5,817 bases of DNA from an uncultured Blautia sp. (GTDB taxonomy: Bacteria; Bacillota; Clostridia; Lachnospirales; Lachnospiraceae), in assembly GCA_945872375.1 (NCBI GenBank), contig CAMBYR010000147.1, positions 1-5,817 of the forward strand, given 5' to 3'. Positions within the stretch are counted from its first letter, which is position 1; each line of letters begins with the position of its first letter. The notes under the pieces were generated by a model. The model saw nothing but the letters and a program-made list of their open reading frames with translations. It ran no database searches and had not been told where the DNA came from. The translations under genes were made by a program, and so were the position numbers. Of the stretch, positions 1-3,660 are shown piece after piece.

Positions 1-57
1 GGAAATCATCAGGCTGACATAAGTCAGAACCACAGTATAATCATAAAATCCTAACAT
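1..57 (-). CDS. Start of a CDP-alcohol phosphatidyltransferase-like protein (partial, 3' end outside window)
   Basis: Only the first 19 codons are present, running off the left edge. The translation is MLGFYDYTVVLTYVSLMIS. It starts at an ATG preceded by an AAAGGAG ribosome binding site (minus strand, 67-73) with a 9-base spacer. From memory, this opening, with a short FYDYT stretch leading into a first membrane helix, resembles the N-terminus of clostridial CDP-diacylglycerol-serine O-phosphatidyltransferases. Those are membrane enzymes that join serine to CDP-diacylglycerol to make phosphatidylserine. The catalytic DG...AR...D motif would lie outside the window, so this is recognition from a short N-terminus only. 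The gene starts 17 bases after the stop of the flippase-like membrane protein gene and is almost certainly cotranscribed with it, which fits a lipid role. It could be another small membrane protein. The reading frame and start are well supported; the function is moderate. Confidence 0.6.
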   Translation of the reverse strand, partial: MLGFYDYTVVLTYVSLMIS

Positions 58-74
58 TCTCTATTTCTCCTTTT

Positions 75-1103
75 TTATCTCGATGATTTTCTTCCAATGG
101 TGAGCTGTGCCACACAGGTCATGACTGCACTGATCAGAACCTGTGCATAATACGAGATTCCTCTGCTCAGAAGCATGGACGGCAAAAGTACACTGCCGAA
201 TACCGGAACAAACATGATCATATACAATGTCTCACTGATTCCCATTCCTCCCGGCAGCGGAAGCATATCCACAGAAACGGAAATAACCGACTGAAGAAGC
301 ACTATCGTAAACAGGTGATAACCGGAAAGTCCCATAGAACGATATACCCAATATGTAACGGTAAAAAGAATGGTACGCTGAACAAATGTAATCACAAGCA
401 CATTCAGGATCACCATTTTGTGTCCGGCCCAGAAGGCGGCCGTATCATGGTATTGATCCATGGAACGCTCCAGAGCCTCCAGTCTTCTGGCTTCTTTTTT
501 CAGAAGGCGGAAATGCTCCATGAATTTCAGGCCTTTTACCATCATCCATTTTGCAAGGCCGGGGGCAAACACCAGAATCAGCATCAGTGTCACACAGAAA
601 ACATTCAGCGCTACTCCCAGGTAAAATACCCACATATAGTCTCCCAGATATCCTCTCAGAAAATCACGTCCCACCAGACAGACTCCGAGACCGATCAAAA
701 CCAGTACTGCCTTGTAGGTGATGGTAACGATCATCAGCACCAGCGTGGAAACAGGAATATCCAGTTTATCTTTTTTCATGTAATAGATCTGCATGGGCTG
801 CCCGCCTGTGGCAGACGGAGTGATACAGCTAAAGAAAAAACCCACAAACGAATAGAGGGCACAGTGGGACATTTTTACTTTTTCCCCCAGAGTCCTCATC
901 ATATAAAAGATAATAACAGATTCCCCGATAATAAACAACACTACACACAGGATTCCCAAAAGAAGATATCGAAGATCTGCCGTTTTTACCACTTCCAGAA
1001 TCTTACGAATATCTTTGCCTCTGAAGATCATGTACATTGTGATGCCAAATACCGTGGCCAAAAATATAAGATTCACAAGTTGTTTTTTTCTATTTTCCTT
1101 CAT
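75..1103 (-). CDS. Lysylphosphatidylglycerol synthase transmembrane-family (UPF0104/YbhN-like) membrane protein
   Basis: A 342-residue integral membrane protein with about eight hydrophobic segments, roughly at residues 10-27, 45-69, 82-95, 118-144, 157-182, 230-254, 264-280 and 298-335. It carries two family hallmarks: TPSATGGQP at 95-103 and LPLPGGMGISE at 281-291, the latter followed by a conserved-type SRG (313-315). These match the flippase-like domain found alone in UPF0104/YbhN/AglD proteins and fused to the synthetase in MprF. The aminoacyl-transferase half of MprF is absent, so this protein should not itself make lysyl-PG. Family members are thought to move or help transfer lipids or lipid-linked sugars across the membrane; the substrate here is unknown. 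A loop at about residues 185-228 is basic and charged and likely cytoplasmic. The downstream gene looks like a phosphatidyltransferase, supporting an envelope-lipid role. The chosen ATG has only a weak Shine-Dalgarno match; a better one sits before a 10-codon out-of-frame ORF overlapping the start. Confidence 0.88.
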   Translation of the reverse strand: MKENRKKQLVNLIFLATVFGITMYMIFRGKDIRKILEVVKTADLRYLLLGILCVVLFIIGESVIIFYMMRTLGEKVKMSHCALYSFVGFFFSCITPSATGGQPMQIYYMKKDKLDIPVSTLVLMIVTITYKAVLVLIGLGVCLVGRDFLRGYLGDYMWVFYLGVALNVFCVTLMLILVFAPGLAKWMMVKGLKFMEHFRLLKKEARRLEALERSMDQYHDTAAFWAGHKMVILNVLVITFVQRTILFTVTYWVYRSMGLSGYHLFTIVLLQSVISVSVDMLPLPGGMGISETLYMIMFVPVFGSVLLPSMLLSRGISYYAQVLISAVMTCVAQLTIGRKSSR

Positions 1104-1166
1104 GTTTTATGTTTTTTTGCATACGCTTCCTTCCGTAAACGGACATGTCATTTGTCACTATTATTC

Positions 1167-1175
1167 ATTATACCA
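1167..1175 (-). promoter_or_regulatory. Extended -10 promoter for the flippase-like gene
   Basis: On the minus strand the sequence reads TGGTATAAT, a perfect TATAAT hexamer with the TGn extension. The -35 position has no good TTGACA match, which is tolerated by extended -10 promoters. Transcription would start near 1160, giving a leader of about 55 bases before the ATG at 1103. The leader includes a 5-2-5 inverted repeat (TCCGT-AA-ACGGA, 1132-1143) and an 8-base palindrome GACATGTC (1142-1149), either of which could be an operator. No regulator can be named. Confidence 0.55.
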
Positions 1176-1193
1176 CAACATCCTGCAAATGCA

Positions 1194-1199
1194 TATGAT
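1194..1199 (+). promoter_or_regulatory. Possible -10 box for the ABC transporter operon
   Basis: TATGAT (overlapping a second candidate, TAAAAT at 1199-1204) lies 28 bases before the ATG of the ATPase gene and just ahead of its ribosome binding site at 1211-1220. No convincing -35 is present at 17 bases. A transcript starting near 1206 would have a very short leader, leaving no room for a riboswitch. The call rests on position and AT-richness only. Confidence 0.3.
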
Positions 1200-1210
1200 A
1201 AAATATACAA

Positions 1211-1220
1211 AAAAGGAGGT
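1211..1220 (+). promoter_or_regulatory. Ribosome binding site that fixes the ABC ATPase start
   Basis: AAAAGGAGGT, a near-perfect anti-16S match, ends 6 bases before the ATG at 1227. The same frame stays open far upstream through the antisense strand of the flippase-like gene. This site and the start of ABC-ATPase homology directly after the ATG show that the upstream extension is not part of the protein. Confidence 0.85.
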
Positions 1221-1226
1221 AAAAAC

Positions 1227-1994
1227 ATGAACTCACTTCTGGAAGTCAGAGATGTTTCTCTCTCCTATCACACGCCTTCCGGGGAAACTTCTGCCCTTTC
1301 TCATATATCCTTTTCTTTGATGCCCGGTGAATTTCTTGCCATCGCTGGTCCATCAGGCTGCGGAAAATCCACACTTCTGAACCTGATCTGCGGATTCCTG
1401 GAAGCAGAGCAGGGAACGATTCTGATGAACGGAAAACCTGTTCAGCCCCGCTCTTCCAAAATCGGATACATGCTGCAGAAGGATCAGCTTCTGGAATGGC
1501 GCAGTGTATGGAAAAATATTCTTCTGGGCCTGGAAATCCGCCGGGAGCTTACCCCGGAAAAGATTGGTTTTGCCAGGGAACTGCTCACTGCCTACGGACT
1601 GGACAAATTCCGGAATGCCAGACCCTCCCAGCTCTCCGGCGGTATGCGCCAGCGGGCAGCTCTGATTCGGACACTGGTTCTCAAGCCGGATCTGCTCCTT
1701 CTTGACGAACCATTTTCTGCTTTGGATTACCAGACAAGGCTGAACGTCAGTGACGATATCGGCCAGATTCTCCGAAAGGAGCACAAGCCGGCCATTCTGG
1801 TTACCCATGATATTGCGGAGGCAATCAGCATGGCCGACCGCGTGATCATCCTTTCCTCCCGACCTGCCACCATAAAAAACATCATTCCCATTGATCTTGG
1901 CATCGAAAACAGGACTCCCCTGTCCTCCAGAAATGCCCCCGCCTTTAAATCTTATTTCAATCTCATATGGAAGGAGCTGAACCAGAATGACTGA
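1227..1994 (+). CDS. ABC importer ATP-binding protein, nitrate/sulfonate/taurine type
   Basis: A 255-residue cytoplasmic ATPase that would power an importer with the permease encoded next. All nucleotide-binding motifs are intact: Walker A GPSGCGKST at 41-49, Q-loop Gln84 in YMLQKDQL, signature LSGGM at 136-140, Walker B LLLLDEP at 156-162, D-loop SALD at 164-167, and switch His194 in VTHD. The overall sequence, notably the Q-loop followed by LLEWRSVWKNILLGLE and the LSGGMRQRAALIRTL block, is of the SsuB/TauB/ThiZ class, which imports small anions, sulfonates or thiamine precursors. The substrate cannot be read from the ATPase. The start is set by the AAGGAGGT site at 1211-1220. The gene overlaps the permease start by 8 bases, so the two are translationally coupled. 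Length is normal for the class. No regulatory domain is fused at the C-terminus. Confidence 0.93.
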   Translation: MNSLLEVRDVSLSYHTPSGETSALSHISFSLMPGEFLAIAGPSGCGKSTLLNLICGFLEAEQGTILMNGKPVQPRSSKIGYMLQKDQLLEWRSVWKNILLGLEIRRELTPEKIGFARELLTAYGLDKFRNARPSQLSGGMRQRAALIRTLVLKPDLLLLDEPFSALDYQTRLNVSDDIGQILRKEHKPAILVTHDIAEAISMADRVIILSSRPATIKNIIPIDLGIENRTPLSSRNAPAFKSYFNLIWKELNQND

Positions 1995-2781
1995 ATCTGC
2001 TGCCCAGAAAAAATATCTTCAGAAGCAGAAACGTGAACGGAGACTGATCTTTGCAGCGAGAATTCTGCTGTTCGTCGGTTTTCTGGCCTTATGGGAATGT
2101 TCTGCACAAACAGGACTGATCGATTCCTTTATCTTCAGCAGTCCTTCCCGAATCTGGCAGACCTTTCTTAAGATGTGCATGGATCAGTCCCTGTTTACCC
2201 ATATCGGAGTGACCTTAAAAGAAACACTGCTCAGTTTTTTCTTTGTAGTCATCGCAGGAATCGGAACCGCCGTCCTGCTGTGGCTTTGCCCCCGGCTTTC
2301 CAGAGTGCTGGAGCCTTATCTGGTCATATTGAACAGTCTTCCAAAATCTGCTCTTGCGCCGCTTCTGATCGTATGGCTGGGAGCCAATGAACGTACCATT
2401 ATCGTCGCAGGTATGTCCGTTGCTTTGTTTGGCTCTGTCATCAATTTATATACCGGTTTCCGGGAAACAGACCCGGAAAAGTCCCGGCTGATCCAGGCAC
2501 TTGGCGGAACCAGAAAAGATGAGCTTCTGAAAATCGTTCTCCCGTCCTCCATTCCGCTGGTTCTCAGCGTCATGAAGGTCAACATCGGACTCTGCCTCGT
2601 GGGCGTTGTCATCGGAGAATTTATCGGAGCCAGACAGGGGCTGGGATATCTGATCATATACGGCAGCCAGACCTTTAAGCTTACATGGGTTCTGATGTCT
2701 ATTGTGATCCTCTGCATCATTGCCATGGTTCTTTATGGAATCCTTGGCTTTGCCGAAAAATGGTATCTGAAAAGAAAATGA
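1987..2781 (+). CDS. ABC importer permease, nitrate/sulfonate/taurine type
   Basis: A 264-residue inner-membrane permease of the BPD_transp_1 superfamily, close to SsuC/TauC in pattern. Hydrophobic segments lie roughly at residues 20-38, 82-101, 112-131, 136-155, 188-212 and 234-257. The segment NSLPKSALAPLLIVWLG (116-132) is typical of this class. The coupling helix (EAA loop) is seen at about 168-190 with ALGGTRKDELLKIVLPSSIP, which docks onto the ATPase. The ATG lies inside the last codons of the ATPase gene and is served by AAGGAG at 1971-1976, 10 bases upstream, so the pair form one operon. No gene for the lipoprotein or periplasmic binding component follows; a hairpin ends the operon about 45 bases later. 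The substrate is therefore unknown: sulfonate, taurine, nitrate, pyrimidine or similar are all possible. Confidence 0.92.
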   Translation: MTESAAQKKYLQKQKRERRLIFAARILLFVGFLALWECSAQTGLIDSFIFSSPSRIWQTFLKMCMDQSLFTHIGVTLKETLLSFFFVVIAGIGTAVLLWLCPRLSRVLEPYLVILNSLPKSALAPLLIVWLGANERTIIVAGMSVALFGSVINLYTGFRETDPEKSRLIQALGGTRKDELLKIVLPSSIPLVLSVMKVNIGLCLVGVVIGEFIGARQGLGYLIIYGSQTFKLTWVLMSIVILCIIAMVLYGILGFAEKWYLKRK

Positions 2782-2826
2782 TCTCTTCCGGAAAAAACCT
2801 TTGTCCTACATCAGATATAACGAGTC

Positions 2827-2855
2827 TCAGGCATGCTTTTCTTCAGCATGCCTGA
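2827..2855 (+). terminator. Hairpin ending the ABC transporter operon
   Basis: A perfect 10-base stem, TCAGGCATGC pairing with GCATGCCTGA, encloses a 9-base loop TTTTCTTCA. It lies 45 bases after the permease stop and before the promoter of the next gene. The following tract TGGTTTGT is a weak U-run, so termination may be partial and some read-through into the small acidic protein gene is possible. Confidence 0.6.
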
Positions 2856-2911
2856 TGGTTTGTACAGTATCACCGGATAAAAAAAGAATACAATTTTATT
2901 TTTATCTGTAG

Positions 2912-2917
2912 TATAAT
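2912..2917 (+). promoter_or_regulatory. -10 box for the small acidic protein gene
   Basis: A perfect TATAAT lies 37 bases before the ATG at 2955, after an AT-rich stretch. At a spacing of 17 the upstream hexamer is TACAAT (2889-2894), a poor -35 match. Predicted start of transcription is near 2924. The gene therefore probably has its own promoter rather than depending on the ABC operon. Confidence 0.5.
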
Positions 2918-2954
2918 AGGGGCAAACTGGTTGCGCATAAAGGAGGAGGTCTTT

Positions 2955-3431
2955 ATGAGACATCTTGAAGAAATAAAAATCGGCTTCACAGCAGCCACAT
3001 TCTGTATCATCATGCTGCTTTGTTATGCCATTATCCCCCAGGGACCACTGACCCCCACAAGGACAGCTCCCATGCCAAAGGTCCCCACAGAAGAAGACTG
3101 GGATCCGGAAGAGGATTACGGCTTTGAAATCTACACGCAGGAATCCAATTATGACGACTGGGAAGACGAAACGACAGCCGGCGATTCCGCCGCTTCTCAG
3201 CCGGATATACCGGAGGAAACCTATCCTCCCGTTCAGCAGGAACCCGTCTATACCCCGGAACCTGTCCTTCCCGATGACACCGGTTCCGGAGAAACCATTT
3301 TGCCCGAAGAAGAAATCCCGGTGGAAGGAGATCCCGGAAACGAGCCGGATACTCCGGAAATCCCTTCGGAGGATTACCAGGATGAGGATATCCTCTGGAA
3401 CGAATCTTCTGAAGTGTTTTATTACGAGTAA
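2955..3431 (+). CDS. Small membrane-anchored, highly acidic proline-rich protein, function unknown
   Basis: I do not recognise this family. It is a 158-residue protein with a short charged N-terminus, one hydrophobic segment at about residues 11-27 (FTAATFCIIMLLCYAII), then a low-complexity tail rich in Glu, Asp, Pro, Thr and Ser. I count 41 acidic residues, 21 prolines and only four Lys/Arg in all, none after residue 42, so the tail carries a net charge of roughly -37. No Cys lipobox follows the hydrophobic segment and no signal peptidase site is obvious, so a signal anchor with the tail outside the cell seems likely. The start at ATG 2955 is chosen because AAGGAGGAGGT ends 4 bases before it; an in-frame TTG at 2931 lacks a ribosome binding site. 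The gene stands alone between a terminator and a MITE-like element inserted just after its stop. It could be a cell-wall spacer, a cation-binding protein or a rapidly evolving orphan. Confidence 0.8.
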   Translation: MRHLEEIKIGFTAATFCIIMLLCYAIIPQGPLTPTRTAPMPKVPTEEDWDPEEDYGFEIYTQESNYDDWEDETTAGDSAASQPDIPEETYPPVQQEPVYTPEPVLPDDTGSGETILPEEEIPVEGDPGNEPDTPEIPSEDYQDEDILWNESSEVFYYE

Positions 3432-3432
3432 T

Positions 3433-3440
3433 CCTTTTCA
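3433..3440. repeat. Left copy of 8-base target site duplication
   Basis: CCTTTTCA directly abuts the left terminal inverted repeat of the MITE-like element and is repeated exactly at 3586-3593 on the other side. It begins two bases after the stop codon of the acidic protein gene. Confidence 0.75.
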
Positions 3441-3472
3441 GTTACTGTTCAGAGGTAATGTCCCGCGAGGTG

Positions 3473-3496
3473 TTTCCATGCATTTATGCATGGAAA
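3473..3496. repeat. Inner hairpin 1 of the MITE-like element
   Basis: TTTCCATGCAT and ATGCATGGAAA form a perfect 11-base inverted repeat around TT. The innermost AT pairs would open to give a workable loop. Because ATGCAT is itself palindromic, the unit also occurs as a direct repeat on both arms. Confidence 0.8.
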
Positions 3497-3512
3497 TCCC
3501 GAGACAGTCAAC

Positions 3513-3546
3513 GCACGAAATTATGCATATTGCATAATTTCTGTGC
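3513..3546. repeat. Inner hairpin 2 of the MITE-like element
   Basis: GAAATTATGCA and TGCATAATTTC form a perfect 11-base stem with a TAT loop. The stem is extended by GCAC (3513-3516) against GTGC (3543-3546) across a single bulged T. It shares the ATGCAT core with hairpin 1 sixteen bases to its left. Confidence 0.8.
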
Positions 3547-3585
3547 ATCGCGGAGCGTGTTACTGAGAACGGAATGAACAGTAAC

Positions 3586-3593
3586 CCTTTTCA
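3586..3593. repeat. Right copy of 8-base target site duplication
   Basis: CCTTTTCA directly abuts the right terminal inverted repeat and is identical to 3433-3440. Removing the element plus one copy would restore a 36-base spacer between the acidic protein stop codon and the hairpin terminator. Confidence 0.75.
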
Positions 3594-3620
3594 AAAAGCA
3601 GGGACATCTGCTATTCCTGA

Positions 3621-3660
3621 AAAAAAGAGACATGTCCCCTCACAGACATGTCCCTTTTTT
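3621..3660. terminator. Bidirectional hairpin terminator between convergent genes
   Basis: GAGACATGTC (3627-3636) pairs with GACATGTCCC (3645-3654) around an 8-base loop, and the flanking A-run (3620-3626) and T-run (3655-3661) extend the stem and provide a U-tract in both directions. Read on the minus strand the one imperfect pair is G-U; on the plus strand it is an A-C mismatch, so the hairpin is somewhat better suited to the kinase transcript. The kinase stop codon (3640-3642) lies in the loop, so its last codons form one arm of the stem. Confidence 0.82.

Larger units (their letters stand above)
3441..3585. mobile_element. MITE-like non-coding element, 145 bases, with 11-base terminal inverted repeats
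   Basis: The ends are perfect inverted repeats: GTTACTGTTCA at 3441-3451 and TGAACAGTAAC at 3575-3585. They are flanked immediately by identical CCTTTTCA octamers, which is what a transposase making 8-base staggered cuts would leave. The inner flanks are also partly inverted (for example CCGCG at 3463-3467 against CGCGG at 3549-3553, and GTAA at 3455-3458 against TTAC at 3560-3563), so the whole element could fold back on itself. Two strong hairpins fill the centre (3473-3496 and 3513-3546). It has no credible coding capacity; the frame that crosses it is an accidental extension. It would need a transposase supplied elsewhere. Several IS families, such as IS66, ISL3 and IS256, make 8-base duplications, and I cannot choose between them. 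An alternative is a REP-like structured repeat with a chance octamer match, which I consider less likely. Confidence 0.72.

Noticed and set aside
315..1226. Long plus-strand open frame running antisense to the flippase-like gene and joining the ABC ATPase frame
   Set aside because: The translation is low in hydrophobic core patterns, rich in His, Gln and Lys, and resembles no domain. A strong ribosome binding site and ABC homology begin exactly at 1227. The upstream part is an antisense shadow.
1104..1226. Thiamine (TPP) or other riboswitch ahead of the ABC importer, which would hint at a ThiXYZ role
   Set aside because: Only 123 bases separate the divergent starts, the likely transcript leader is about 20 bases, and no TPP-type CTGAGA core is seen.
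2931..2954. TTG start extending the acidic protein by eight residues
   Set aside because: No ribosome binding site precedes the TTG, while AAGGAGGAGGT lies inside this stretch, correctly spaced for the ATG at 2955.
3280..3300. LPDDTG in the acidic protein as a sortase signal
   Set aside because: It has an extra residue compared with LPxTG, sits mid-protein, and is not followed by a hydrophobic segment and basic tail.
3441..3585. CRISPR-like repeat array suggested by several palindromes
   Set aside because: The palindromes differ from each other and there are no regularly spaced identical direct repeats with spacers.
3441..3600. Coding frames crossing the MITE-like region
   Set aside because: They are accidental extensions of out-of-frame reading through the acidic protein gene or the antisense of the kinase, without ribosome binding sites or recognisable composition.
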